NCBI GenBank assembly: GCA_033439685.1
Contig: JAUEDM010000001.1
Location: 3,906,001-3,970,000, forward strand
DNA: 64,000 bases
Origin: Apodospora peruviana
Taxonomy: Eukaryota; Ascomycota; Sordariomycetes; Sordariales; Lasiosphaeriaceae
Reading direction: 5' to 3'
Shown: piece after piece, positions 35,724 to 48,034 of the stretch
Numbering within the stretch: the first letter of the stretch is position 1
Layout: every line of letters begins with the position of its first letter
Program-made: the position numbers and the translations under genes
Notes under the pieces: generated by a model
What the model saw: only the letters and a program-made list of their open reading frames with translations
Told to the model about the DNA's origin: nothing
Database searches by the model: none

Positions 35724-37689
35724 GGCCGGCAACGAGTTCTGTGCGCGGCGGGGCGGCCACGCTTTGGCTAGGTATAAATGAAGTATGTGTATAACTCCTC
35801 GTCTCCGCCGTAGACTGGGTCGAAGGATTCGTCTTTACGCGCTCAACGAGAAGTTTGTTGGGAGAATGCCGGCTTGTTTTCCTGGTAAACGCGGGGTGGA
35901 TGGTGGGAGTGGAATGGAGGAATGGAACGAACGGGTTGGGAATCCATGGCTTCAAATCTATATGAACGAAGGAAGGACGACATGACCTCGGACTGTGGCC
36001 GGCGAGCTTCCTGACTGGATGCGAACACGTTTCTCGGGGCCCGTAACACTGGCTCAGCGACTTTTTTTTTACTCTTGAAACCGGACAAGGGGCCCGGGTT
36101 TTGCAGGGACTCTGACTTCGGGCCCGGTGGTCGGCCGGCCGTCTGGGGCTTGTGGCTTCATGTTCCGAGTCCCTGACTGAAATGCCCTTACTGGGAGCTG
36201 GGCTCAGTCAGGCAGCACCTATCTGCTTGAAGATGCCCAGCCCAGAGCAAGCCATAATTTGTTCGTTCCGAATTATCCGGGTCGAAACGAGTGTAACTGC
36301 CGTTGGTAGTGGCTTTGAAGCAGCAAGCGCCGATTTTTTCAGTTGTTGTGTAAACAGGCAAGTTCTATGACGTGCACATCTGAACTGCCGCTTGCTGACC
36401 TCCCTAGCTCGCCGTGAGACACCGAGACTTCAACCGCTGTAAGCACTCCCCTCTCGCAGCTACTGTGCTCGCAATTAAGCCTCCAGTTGCCCTGCAATGA
36501 GCTCATCGGGCAAGAAGGGCTCAGGAAATCATATGTTCGCTCTAGCTACAGTGTCTTTCATCATCCCAATTCGCACTTTTCGCAAATCCCAAATCCAACA
36601 TCCCAGGCGGCAGCGAACGAAAAGCACAACGAAAACCGAGGAACATCGTGGGTAACTGCTGGTGCGGCAAAATGGTGGCGGTTAAGGCTGGGTAGTTGGC
36701 CCAACGCCCACTGACGATCGAATCTGGTGCCAACCGCTTGGTGCTGTGCCGCAATAAACCCACACACAGCCCGCTACACCCTCAAAAGGATGAAACAAAC
36801 TAAAACCCTGCCTGTCCACTGCCCTGGGTCGCTACTTTGGGCCACGGTCGACCAAAAAAGGGTACCAAGCTTTTGTCTTCCCAGTTGGCACAATAATTCC
36901 TTCCGTCCTCCGTTGAGAGATGACTCCTTGTTTGGGTATTATAAAGAAGATACCTGATCTCTTGGCCGCTCGCACTCCCGGTTCCAGGCGGAGCGCAGCC
37001 GAGCGAGCGCCTCATTGCACAAAACATCTGGTGTTGTCGTCTCTTCGAACCCATGGACATAATATTTCCTTTCGAACAACTAACTAATCAGTTAGTTCTA
37101 AACACACTGCTTGCTTGATTCCTTGCCTGCTCCGCGCCCCGTCCCGCTCCCTCCCTCCCCCACCTTTTACCTTGCCCCCCTTTTTTTTGAGCCGACACGT
37201 TCGGATCGTATGTTGCTGTCTGGTTGTCTTTCAAAACAGCGGATGCGGTCAGATGACGACGCATGAGCGGTTCGGTTCCTACAGACCAAGCAACAACAAC
37301 GATAATAGCAGTTTCACCCCTTTTTCTTCATTCTTCAGTGGGACAACTTGTTGGCAACACTTGACACATCCACCACATCTACTGATCGATCAACCGCTGC
37401 CCTGTCCCAGTAAACTCCCGCCTAGTGGCACCTAAGTATCCTTCGCCGCAGCGCTGGTGTTTTATTTTCACCCTGCCTGTCCCTGCATAACACAAAGTGT
37501 TGCATACCTTGTAGCTACCTGAGCCACATCCGCATTTGGAAAAGTAAATCGGGAAAGTTTCGTGGGGCGTTGTGTTTGTGGCATGGAGATAGACGCCACT
37601 TGGTTTTATACAGCATTGCCAACACCACCAAGCAACAACAAGTAACTCTGCCCGGGCTGCCGCCGAAGAAAACACAAACACAAACGAAC
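35724..37689. other. Divergent intergenic region between the SR-rich and Cys-rich genes
   Basis: About 2 kb with no supportable gene. It should hold the promoters and leaders of the two divergent genes. An 8-bp inverted repeat with a 4-nt loop (AACTAACT and AGTTAGTT, about 37079-37098) stands out but has no assigned role. Confidence 0.45.
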
Positions 37690-38101
37690 ATGTCATACGG
37701 ACCAGGACCCGGATACGGAGTCGGCTATGGCGGTGGTGGCTACCCGTATGTCCTTCCCTCCAGGCTTTCTTTCCTTTCCCTTCTGTCCCCTGACATTGGT
37801 TCAAAACCCCCCGTTTACTGACATCGTACCTAATACCCCTTTTACTAGAATGCCCAACCCGCCACAACAGGCTTACATGCCTCCTCAACACATGCAATAC
37901 CACCCCTATCTCGGTCCCGGCGGGCCTGGTGGTGGTGGTTACCCTCCTCCTCACCATCCGGGCATGATGTACGATTATGACGACGACGACGACGGCAAGG
38001 ACGGCTGCTGCTGCAGGTGCCTCAAGTATCTTTTGTGCTGCCACATCATATGCTGCTGCTTGAACTGCTGTACTTGTGGTTGCTGCGAGTGTGAGATCTG
38101 A
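37690..38101 (+). CDS. Small Gly/Tyr/Pro-rich protein with Cys-rich membrane tail (CYSTM-like)
   Basis: Two exons, 37690-37745 and 37849-38101, encode 102 residues. The 103-nt intron has a GTATGT donor and an ACTAG acceptor; removal joins GGGGYP to MPNPPQQAYMPPQHM. The protein begins with a Gly/Tyr/Pro-rich segment, continues with HHPG, a poly-Asp stretch, and ends in a roughly 37-residue tail with 15 cysteines (CCCRCLKYLLCCHIICCC and so on). This architecture matches CYSTM proteins, small tail-anchored or palmitoylated membrane proteins implicated in stress tolerance and, in yeast, polar cell-surface growth. The assignment rests on architecture only. The long leader upstream looks like untranslated mRNA. 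Confidence 0.75.
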
Positions 38102-38649
38102 CAAGGTAATAAGCAAGCATATTTGCTGGGTTGGATACATGGGCGCCTTTTGGCTAGGTCTTCATAAGTCGAATTTAGTCGTTTTGATTTTATTCTAGGG
38201 GTTATCAAGCAAGCAAGCAAGGAGTTCAAGTTTAGGATTCATATGGATGGGAAGCACGTGTTGAGGATGTTTGAATTTGCTTCTTTTGTTCATCGAATAA
38301 TTCAGGAGCAACTTGAATATCACACGAAATACCAGTCGGTTGAAACTGGGTGAGTAGTTACAAAAGGCTGACAACAAATATCAGATCTGATGATTACATG
38401 TACATTATTTACATCAAGACTGAAATTATTCCTCCAGTGTAGTTGCGAGATAAGTACTACTCGCCGATCAACTACTCCTTTTGCAAACAACCCGTCTGAC
38501 TTGTCCAAAATAACGCTCGTGTTTCGTTTCCCAAAATCGAACGCCATTCATCCTTCTTTGGGTACCTTACCTTTCAAACAAGGCAGAAAATCATATAAAA
38601 GTTCCGCATGGACAAACAGCCCCTTTCCCATTCAGCACCAGAGCCTGCC
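38102..38649. other. Convergent 3' region
   Basis: Non-coding gap between the Cys-rich gene and the CAX gene, whose 3' ends face each other. It includes a short AAGC tandem run near 38210. No gene seen. Confidence 0.5.
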
Positions 38650-41013
38650 TCAGAACATCATCCTCGTCACATTATTACCAACCCCAATACTCCCCTCCCC
38701 TCCGCCGCCCAGTTGACTCGCAGCCCTCGGGTTCGGCGAAAAAAACGCGGCAACAGAAATGATCACGTACGCGGCGCACAGCAGCGCCCCCTCGAGATAA
38801 TTGCTCCTCCCATCGAGCACGAGAAAATTGACAATGAAGGCGCTAACAAACATGCAGATGGTCTCGAACAGAGTAAAGAAGAGCGACATGTCCTTGTCCA
38901 TGATCCATCCCAACAGAACCACCAGCGGCGTCACGAACAGCGCGATCTGGATGCTGCTCCCCAGCGCCACGCCGATAGCCAGGTCCATCTTGTTCTTCAG
39001 GGCCACCGTCACGGCGGTGACATGCTCGGCCGCGTTGCCCACCACCGGCAACAGGATGAGGCCGATGAAGGCTTCGGATATGCCTGACTGGCTGGAGACG
39101 ATGTCGTCGATCGAGTCGATCATGAATTCGGCGCAAACGGCGACGAGGCCGGTGGATACGAGGAGAAGAAGAATCGCGGTTGTCATTGAGGTCTGCGGTT
39201 TGCTGGGCTCGGCTTCGCTGTTATTTGGGCTGGTGTTGGGCGGTGACGGTGTGTTGCTTGGCTTGCTGGTGTTGACGGGGATTGGGACAATAGGAGGCAG
39301 AGTGCGTGCTGTGATGCCCGTCCGGGAGGAATAAGCGTGGTGCTGTCTCGTGGGCATGGACTGAGCGCGTCGCAGTGGCTTTTGGTGGCTTGGTTCTGCT
39401 TGTTTTTCCGCGGCTGCGAAGTTGGCTTGCGGCGTGGTGAATATGTGAGGGATGGGCCGTATCGATCTCAGCGAGAAGGGTTTTAGACGAGGGGTTGCTG
39501 GCTGAGCTTCGAGGCCGGAGCCCAGAGCAAAGTCTACTCTCCTTGTCTCCGTATGTCCCTGAACCTGAACTGGATCTGTCTTTTTCAAATCAGTTCCAGA
39601 CTTCGAGTGACTGCTTCTGTGGCTGCTGTGAGGGCGGTTGGATCTCTTTCGACGCTTGTTCTGTCCGTTCATATGCTGGGTTGATTCGTCTCCTGCCTCA
39701 TGCACGGTCGTAGTATTGATGGGCAAGGCCACATCCGCCCTGTCCACCAGAGTGATTCGGCGTGGCTCGTCCTCTGTAGCTTGAGGGGTGTTCACTGAGG
39801 ACTCGTCCAGGATGCTACTTGGTCCGGCTGCGCTAGGCGAAGCGACACTCGTCTTCCGGCTCTTCTTGCCTCTTTTCATCATGCGCCGGATTCGAGTACC
39901 TGGATTTCCAGACTGTGCGGACTCATCGCTATCCGAGCTTGAGGAAGACCCCTCAGAACTAGAAGATGACGCGTTGAAATATTGCGCAGCGGGGCCTGGC
40001 ATAGACTCTCTCTCGATGATGTCTTGCGGAGTCGATTCGTACATATAGGAATGGGAGCGGAGCTGAAATATGAGGTACAGAAGGTAGACCACCAGAAGAA
40101 CGACACTGGTTCCTCGGCTGACTTGAAGAACCTTGTGATTGGCCGTGTCCACGTCGGCAAATGAAGCGTGGAATGCCGTGGGAAGCAGCAGGCTGGTGAC
40201 GCTCAGTGAGAGCAGACAGGCACTCATCTGGGTGACGGTGCTGTTGTAGATCTGTTCACGGAAACGGAGGCCGCCAAGGACAAAACACATGCCCAGGATC
40301 AGAAGCAGGTTGGCCAAGATAGAGCCGACAAGCGACGCCTGAACAATACGTATCTCATTCTTGACGAGGGCAATGCTAAATCGCGTTAGTCGAGTAGACG
40401 AAAATGGTATAGGGGTAAGCGTGATGTTACATGAAGATGATAAGCTCGACGGCGTTGCCGAACGTCACGTTCATCAGTGCGCCGATGGTGTCTCCCATAC
40501 GGCACGCGATACTCTCGGTCGCATGGCTGAGGAGGCCGGCGAGTGGGACAATGGCAATGGCGTTCATTGCAAACACTACTCCAGCTGGCATGGATATGAA
40601 GTCTGTCAAGCCCGGTCAGCTCCCGCCACTTACGGTATCTGCAAGTATTTGAATGGATTCAGCTTACGCACTGCCATGCCAACGGGCACAAACACAAGAA
40701 GGACATTGATTATGCTCGAAAGGAGGATATCCTTGATAACCAAGAAGAATCGCGTGACCATGTTTACCTTCTGGGCTTCCTGTGTCTCCGCCTCGTCCAG
40801 AGGTTGGGTCAACGGAGACAGCGATGACGGATGTTGTCGATGAATACTAGGGCCGCCGCCTTGGACAACTCCAGATCGCGCCGAAGGAGTTCGTCGGACA
40901 TGGGCGCTAGAACTTGACCTCGACGGTGTTGATGTTAGTGGAGACGGGCCATGGGCTTTGGCCCGGGCCCATGTCCGGATCCGGTCTGTATTTGGCTCAG
41001 CAAGATCATCCAT
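38650..41013 (-). CDS. Vacuolar-type Ca2+/H+ exchanger (CAX family)
   Basis: Exons 41013-40668, 40602-40431 and 40375-38650 give 747 residues. Joints restore the family sequence, for example FVPVGMAV to HFISMPAGVVFAMN and VELIIF to IALVKNEIRIVQASLVGSILANLLL. The two signature ion-binding regions are present: GNAVELII in the first half and GNAAEHVTAV in the second. About eleven membrane segments are predicted. The cytosolic loop between the two halves is greatly enlarged (about 270 residues, Ser-, Asp- and Pro-rich), and an 80-residue Ser/Arg-rich N-terminus precedes the first helix. CAX exchangers load Ca2+ into the vacuole using the proton gradient. The start is uncertain: an alternative short first exon ending at a GTGAGC donor near 41035 is possible. 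Confidence 0.87.
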
Positions 41014-41902
41014 GAAAAATGGGAAGGGATCGCTCACGCATGTTCTTGACACAGTGCCGCGAGTCAAATACACCAGTTAATGATTCTCTTCTGGCTTGAT
41101 ATCCCGATGGAAGAAGTTATCCGCGTGAATATGCTCTGGATCCTGCAAGCGAAGGACGACGCTTAGGCTGTCAGGAGCCAGGATATGTGACACTTGTCAG
41201 AAAGGTCGACAGTGGGAGATTTGGTGGCGAGGCCGGTGAAGGAGAGAATTAAGCTTTTTCCAGGAGACGGTGCGGGAGCCAGAGGCGTGGTCTAGGTCTA
41301 GATCCAGTCGACGGGATTGCGTCACGTCGACAACAGTGCACGGGCGGTCATGTCGAATAACCTGCTGATGGAGTGAGACTGTGAGGAAAGAATGTCCCAG
41401 CAAATCACGAGATGGGAACTATCGTCAGACAAACACAAACATGTCAGATAATTCAGCGTCTGCTGGATCACGGTCACGTTCGCGGTGGGAGCGACAGGCA
41501 CCGGGACCACGTATTGAATCCTCAGCGTGACGCACTGTGCTTCCAGTCAGTCCGTCATCCCATCTCAAGGAACGAACGGCTACATAATATGAAGGGTCCG
41601 GGCGTAGCAACTTCCATGGTTTCCGCCATGCATGGGCTGAACATAAGTATCCACCTAAATGCCTTACCTCTTGAAAAAGGCTCGTAATTCATTATTCTGA
41701 ACTGCCAATAGAATGTGGAATAGGGCCCAGAGACGTCGAAATTATTCACCTGAGGTTGTCCAAGACAGGTCATGATCGTCTTCAAAGTTTCTCACAAACG
41801 ACTACAGCTTAGCATGTTCTTCATGGGGCCTGATCAAGCTCCTTGTTCGTCTTCTCCAACTCCTTCTTGCTCGTCTCCAGCTCCTTGGTCTGCTCTTCTG
41901 GT

Positions 41903-41966
41903 CAAAATGAAAACATTGTCAATCCCGCTTTGTTGTCAATCTTTTTGTTTGTTCTTCGCAGTGTTG
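41903..41966 (+). repeat. Module copy 1 of a dispersed 60-nt repeat
   Basis: Begins CAAAATGAAAACATTGTC and ends TTCGCAGTGTTG. It is clearly related over its whole length to 42809-42867, in the same orientation. Confidence 0.7.
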
Positions 41967-42808
41967 ATTGTGTTGAATCGATTTTCGCATCCGCTTTTGA
42001 AAAGCAGGTCGGTCGTCCAATGGTCAAATCATCCAAGTCCATCTCTGCATCATGACAAAGGCTATGCGGAAAAGAGGTTGTCCTTGTTGACGGGTTGAAA
42101 ATCGTGAACCGTGCAAGATTTGTATCTGGCCGTCTGTAGCCTTCGCCGTGAAGATAAGTTGGATATTGGAAAGGGAAGCTGCTTGCTATTTCCCAAATAC
42201 TTTGGTCAGGACTCTTAGTCTCAAATCTTTCGGGCTCGGACAGCACCGGACAATTCGGATGCCCGAAGTGAGATAAAGTGCCTATTGACAACGAGAGTCC
42301 ACAAACGTTTGGATCAATGGACGCTAAGCTTCCTTAAGTGCCAGTTCAGCATACTTAAGCGGTCAGTTGACAGGTTTGCACATGTCAAATCACAAGTGCC
42401 AACAATATTTTGACCATCGCAAGTTGATTACAACGAACGATCGCGCAATGGACCCATGTGCCGGCCAGAATCAAAGAACCAAGAAACCCGGTTTGACAGC
42501 ATTGAAAGAGAGTTGCCTCATCCCCCAAAATCCGCGCTGGGATCTGCCCTTTCCAATCCACATGTACCGCCCCTGCTCCCCCCCCTCCCCCCCCCAAAAA
42601 AAATTAAATTAAAAAAAATAAAAATAAAAATAAAAACCCCAAACAGCTGGTATCCAGTTAGAAACCTGTGTGCCAATGACGTCTAAAGACAAGGTAGAGT
42701 GATACGCACATCAGCAGACCAAAGAAAATGGCGCGTAGCACCGGGTGGAGGGCAGACCAATACCGGGGTGATGGTGATGGTCCCGTGGTGCCTCTGCCAT
42801 CTGAATCC

Positions 42809-42867
42809 CAAAATGAAAACATTGTCGATCCCTCTTTGTTGTCTGTGTTGTTGTTTTCGCAGTGTTG
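42809..42867 (+). repeat. Module copy 2 of a dispersed 60-nt repeat
   Basis: Same beginning and end as copy 1 at 41903-41966, with scattered substitutions and a small length difference in the T/G-rich middle. It lies between the arms of a 15-nt inverted repeat (42788-42802 and 42881-42895). Confidence 0.7.
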
Positions 42868-43594
42868 CCCGTGGGGAAGTAGATGGCAGAGGCACTGAGG
42901 GGTGATGGTGATGGTGATGGCTCGGTGGTCTTTCTGACAAAGCGAGGAATCGATGATCGCATGGACTGAGGGATGTTGCTGTTAGAGTTCACGCTGGGAA
43001 TTCGAGAGCCAGGTGTCGAGTGATATCTGTAACCCTGCAAGTTAACATCAGTCAAAAGACCAAAAGATTTGTTAGGAGATACAGATCAAGGAAAATACAA
43101 GGTGAAGACAGAGATCAGAACCAGCTCCGTGACCGCACGTGTGCCCACCGGCGAGTCAAAGACGATATATGAATTGAGGCAACAGGGAATGGAAAAGAAT
43201 GACGAAGATCTGGACTGCTCACCTCATTCGAGATCCAATCTTCGTTTTGATGGACCCGATGAACAACGGTTTATCTGGCGATCGATGGACACCAAAAGCA
43301 GCACCAGCAACAACAACAACAACAACAGCAACAACAGCAGCAGCTGAAGTGAAAGAAAACATATTTGAAAAAAGAAGAAAGAAAGGGAGGAGGATGTTCT
43401 CGGCGGAGCCAGGCATTTGAATCTCCGGAGCGCATTGGGAGGAGGGAAGAGAAGGGAAGGGCCGTGACTGCGAGAGAGATCAAGCTACCTGCCTTCCCAG
43501 AACCAGACAGCTCCACATCCAGTCATTGATCAGGGGACTTTAGTCTTTTCCTTGAACATCGGATGAGATTGGAACCTCGGGGGGCAGGCACGGC

Positions 43595-44215
43595 TGCATC
43601 TACCTGCCCACCCATATCTCCCAGGAGAGCCTGGTGGAGCTCACATGGACCGATGCTGAGGCGGCGTTCACTCTGTCCAGTCACACGAGCATGGGCAGCA
43701 ACGCTAGTAGCAAGTACCGGGGCAGTTTCTCAGAGGTACTTCCTTCTCCGTTTGCGTTGGGACTGCTTGATGGGGCTCAATAAAGGTCCCTGCCTTCGCC
43801 AGCCGTTGACCCCAGAACCGTGGTTCCTTAATCTCGGCAGTAGTCTCTCAGCAGGGCAAGTGCGGGTGTTTATACCTGGCCAACCTGACGCTCGGAGGGA
43901 CGATGAGAGCTCACATGGGGCGATCTGGGCAAACACCTTTGCGGCCTGAGCCATGTTCGGAAGCCGTACCTTCCTAGCTAGACGCTCACGGTGACTGGGA
44001 GCGCTCACATGAAGTGACCGCTCCGATCTACGCATGATCTTGATGTGTAGGACTCGTAACTGCCCACCAAAGCCTTCAATGAGGCTTTGGGAGGATGATC
44101 TGGACCCTCTGGGTCCATACCTCCCTACGTAGACCCTTGCCGTGACTGCTGGGGCTCACAGAAAGTGATCGGTCCAGACTCAAGATGATCATGCAGTGTA
44201 GGACTTGTATCTGCC
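43595..44215 (+). repeat. Five degenerate tandem repeat units
   Basis: Units begin with TACC/TACT at about 43595, 43736, 43873, 43967 and 44118, spaced 94-151 bases. Each carries a core resembling GGAGCTCACATGGACCGATC roughly 35-45 bases later. The last two units align over about 100 bases, ending in TGTAGGACTCGTAACTGCC and TGTAGGACTTGTATCTGCC respectively. The units have diverged strongly and no coding frame is shared. Confidence 0.6.
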
Positions 44216-44812
44216 GACTCAGATTCTCCTGCTGCCTTGAGGCCCTGGAATGGGGCGTTCCATGCTGCGACCCCAAGGTCCCGATCGAGATCGAGATAAC
44301 AGAAGAAGCCCAGCCCGGTGCCCTGATCAGGGGGAGATTATGTGGACTACCCCTCACCGGTAGTACATGACCGGTCCAGCATGATCGTGCCACTATTGAT
44401 GATTTCAAAATCCCATTCCAGAGATTCATGTTCAGTTCATAGTTTTGGAAGGCACGCATTAGCACCAGGTACCTAAGGTACCTAGGCAATCATCCACTTC
44501 CTCAGGCGGAGACGGTACCAGCGGAGAAAAAGAGGGATAGTCCCAATGGCATGGCTTGGATTTTATTGATATAATCACGCGTGTTTTAGTTACTCGGAAA
44601 TCAACCAGAGTTCTTCTCGACACCCGCTTGGAAAGATAAGATCATGTCCCAAGTTTGGTGTTGGGAGGCGTCCCTTTGAAAATTCATGTATCGTAGCTTC
44701 AATTTTTATATATGTACCTCTTTATGTGTCGAGCGTCTGTAAGAAGCATCGCAGCAGTTTGCGCGTCGATATCAAACCCCTCCCCCAGTTTCCGAGACCA
44801 ACCGTTCGTCCT

Positions 44813-47800
44813 TCACTCCGTGTCCGTGGCCACTTCACGATCAAACTCATCAATTACACTCACAGGCTTCACAAATGTCCCCAACGGCTCATAGCGCAGA
44901 TGGCCAAACCCAAACGCCCTTGGACCACCAAGTTCGATGCCCCTTTCCGTGCTAGTCCACTTGTCCGACGCCGCAATGCCCAAGACACTCACCAGCAGTC
45001 CATATCGGTACTCCGGCGTGCCCACAGCCTCGCCATTTTGCGCGTCAATGACAGCGATCAGATCCGGCACAATGGCGAGCACATCTTCCTGCTTCTCCAG
45101 TTCCTTCACTTCCTCGGTCGAATGCGCAGCGCCAGCATCTGGAATGCGAATGGCGGCAATGTTCTCGTTCTTGAAAGGGATCTTGATCCGCCTGCCTTTG
45201 AACTGGTTGGTGGTATTGCTGGTACCAGCACCAGACAAGGTTTCTGCCACGTCGGCGCCCTCGATGATTAACTCTCCATAAGTATGGCCCATGAATAGTG
45301 TGCGCTCGACACCAACAATCTTCCCCTTGAACAGCAGTCTTGCCGCCGTAGAACCGCCGCACTCCTCAATGATGGTCTCAACCACCTTGTCCACGCGGTT
45401 GAGCAACCGGGCCTTGGCAACAGCTCGGCCAATCCTCCAGGACTGTGAGATGGTATGCTCAACCACCCATCGCTTCATCTCCGCGCCCGTGACAGGCGGC
45501 TCCGCGCAGCCGACCAGCGAGCCCATCTGGCTGAGCGCGGCGCGCATGATGCGCTCGACCTGCCTGTCCGATGACGCGGTAGGCATCATGACGACGTTGC
45601 CGTTTCCGTCGGCCACCGCGATGGGAGACCAGATTGGAGACCGCTCGTTAAACACGACCGGCGTTGTCTGCCACTTGGTCGGATACGCTCTGCCCATCCA
45701 GTCGCCGTCGACACAGGGGATGTCCATGTTCGTGCTGGCTCCGAGCGTCATTCCTTGCAGCCCGTTCCCGCCGCCGATCTCGAGGGCAATCATGTGCGTG
45801 GCGCGATTCTCGCAGATTTCGTACAGTTCGTTCTGCGCTTGCATCATCTCGTCGCCTTGTAGTTTCTCGATGGCCACCGTGGGACTGCCGGCGCCACCGC
45901 CACCTCCCACGGCAGCGTCGTCATCGACGTCGTGGGGGTTGACGACCCGGACCACGGCGCCCGCACGTAGGAGCTCGCGCAGGAGGACCATGTGTGGGTA
46001 CGGGGAGCCGCCTCCACCTGTGCCTAGGATGTAGCAGCCGGTCGATATCCACGAGAGGTCAGTCTCGCTGATGTACCAGACCCGGTTGCGGACGTCAGGT
46101 TTGTATGTGAGGATGCGGTCGATTTCAGGCGTCTCTGGAGTTTGGCGGCGGCGAGCAGGCTTGACGGTCGAGTTACTCCAGCCGGTCGAATCCAAGTCGT
46201 CCTTATGAACTTGGTCTTTGTTGAGATCGATTTGGCCAAGTTGTGAGGTATGGTCTGTACGAAAAAAGTCGCAGTCCCCGGCCGCGCGGATGATGAAGCG
46301 GGTCTTGTTTTCGATATACTGTCCAGCAAACGGATTGTTAGTTATGTCTAACACAGGTAGTGTATGCAAATGGGCAAGTTACCTCCAATTGCATTGTCTC
46401 GATATCGACAATTTTGACAGTTGCCGGCAATGCGCCTGCTGCTACAGCCTTCTGGATTGCCTCCTGCGAGATGTCCTCGACCAGCTTCTGGGTGGACTCG
46501 AACTCTGTAGACTTGACCGTGTCCACGACGGCGCTGACGCGCGCAATAGCCCCGCCGATGGCATTCGCAACCTGAGCCAATTCTGGCTTGACGACTTGGC
46601 TCGCTCCCTTTAATTCGTCAGGGGCGATGATGGCACCTCCGCCAACAAGAATAACAGGAAGATCCTCTGGCGAGGTCTTGACTGTGTCAATGATCTTTTC
46701 GAGCTTCTGTTTGATAATCTCCCTGCACTTAGCAAGCTTCTCCTCGGAGGCGACAGGCTGCTCTCTAAGCAGGCTGAGGTCGTAAAGGTCAGGTCTCGCT
46801 GCCATGGCCATGTCCGTAGCGGTCAACGTGTTTCCGCCAAACACCATCGTTTCCCAGATCGAAAAGCCAACACTGTCAGGACCGATGGTCACGTTGTCTC
46901 CGTCTTCCCTGACTATCGAGCCGCCGCCAAGTCCGATGCTCTTGATATCCGGACAGGAGAAATTCTGCCCGAGGTTATTAGTCTTGTGCCCTTTTGTTGT
47001 CACTGTAAAGGAGAACTCACCATCCTAACTCCGGCCAGCTCGCTGTACGCTGCCTGTTGTCTCGGAAACCCGTTCGCAAGCAACAAGCCAACGTCGGTGG
47101 TCGTGCCACCAATATCGACCACCATCATGGCCTGGCCATCTCCGCCACGCTCTTGGTTCTGGTTATCCTCCATGAGGAACGCAGCTCCACGCATGCTATT
47201 CGTCGGCCCGCTCGAGAAGGTCCGAATCGGCAGCTTCGCAGCCATCTCGCCCGACAAGATGGTCCCGTCATTCTGCGTAATGAAGACAGGACAGTCCAAT
47301 CCAAGCCGCCGAAACGGCTCTTGGAACGACCGGATCGTTTTCTTTGCGTATCTCAGGATACTGGCATTAAGTATCGCCGCGTTCTCCCTCTCCAGAAAGC
47401 CGAGACTCGCAACGTCCTTCGAACAGACCACCTCGCACCCTGGAATTTCGCGCCGAATGATCTCGGCAGCGCGCTCCTCCTGTCTCTCGACGGTATCGAT
47501 CGGGCTGAATACCCCATTGACCACCACCGCTTTGATACCAAGAACCTTAATCTTGGCGCAGAACTTGGCAATCTCGCCCTCGTCGATGTTGCTGATCAAC
47601 TCCCCGTCGACCTGCAGCCCGCCTCTGACCAATGCGTGGCAGCCAAGGACAAGGTCCCTCAAGTCGACCGGCCAGTCGACGCACGGCGTGACGTGCTTGG
47701 AGAAGGGTCCGCACAGGCGGACGACGGCGACGCGGTCGAGGCGCTTATCGTCTCTCTCGATGACGGCATTGACGAATGCCGTCGTGCCGATGGTCACGCC

Positions 47801-48034
47801 CGCAACGTCTCTGGCCGGATCGACGCCGAAGACACCTGCGGCTTTGTCTAAAATCGCCTCGATGACGTTGGCGATGCCCTCGGAGGGGTCGGCTGTGGTG
47901 GGTGACTTGTGCCACGCCAGGACGCCCTTGGTCAGGTCGGAAGCCCCCAACGGGTCGAGAAGCACGCCGTCGGTATTGGTCCCGCCGACGTCAACGCCGA
48001 TGCGCAGACGCCTGGGCTCGGATACGGTAGCCAT
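44813..48034 (-). CDS. Hydantoinase A/oxoprolinase-like protein fused to DUF917
   Basis: Three exons, 48034-47021, 46964-46383 and 46318-44813, give 1033 residues; the introns (56 and 64 nt) are GT-AG. The N-terminus carries IGVDVGGTNTDGVLLD and later DIGGTTTDVGLLL and GLGGGSIV, the nucleotide-binding signatures of the hydantoinase A/acetone carboxylase-like actin fold (about residues 10-510). The C-terminal half, with GTGGGGSPY, ALEIGGGNG and SWRIGRAVAKARLLN, is the DUF917 domain (related to S-methyl-thiohydantoin desulfurase). Hydantoinase A enzymes use ATP to open five-membered cyclic imides such as hydantoins or 5-oxoproline. The combined protein probably acts on a related cyclic substrate in the cytosol; the substrate is not visible from sequence. 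The start ATG directly precedes the first nucleotide-binding motif. Confidence 0.9.

Larger units (their letters stand above)
41014..44812. other. Repeat-rich gene-free interval
   Basis: About 3.8 kb without a supportable gene. It contains a duplicated 60-nt module (41903-41966 and 42809-42867), a 15-nt inverted repeat around the second copy, an A/T-rich low-complexity run (42590-42640), a CAA/CAG trinucleotide run (43300-43345) and five degenerate copies of a tandem unit (43595-44215). The minus-strand frame 43055-42711 reads protein-like for its first 60 residues, but I cannot assign or extend it. Confidence 0.45.

Noticed and set aside
42711..43055. Minus-strand frame starting MTDVNLQGYRYHSTPG
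   Set aside because: The first 60 residues look protein-like, but the rest runs through a dispersed repeat and poly-His from a GAT repeat; no partner exon found.
45291..46034. 247-codon frame antisense to the hydantoinase-like gene
   Set aside because: Shadow of the conserved DUF917 region.
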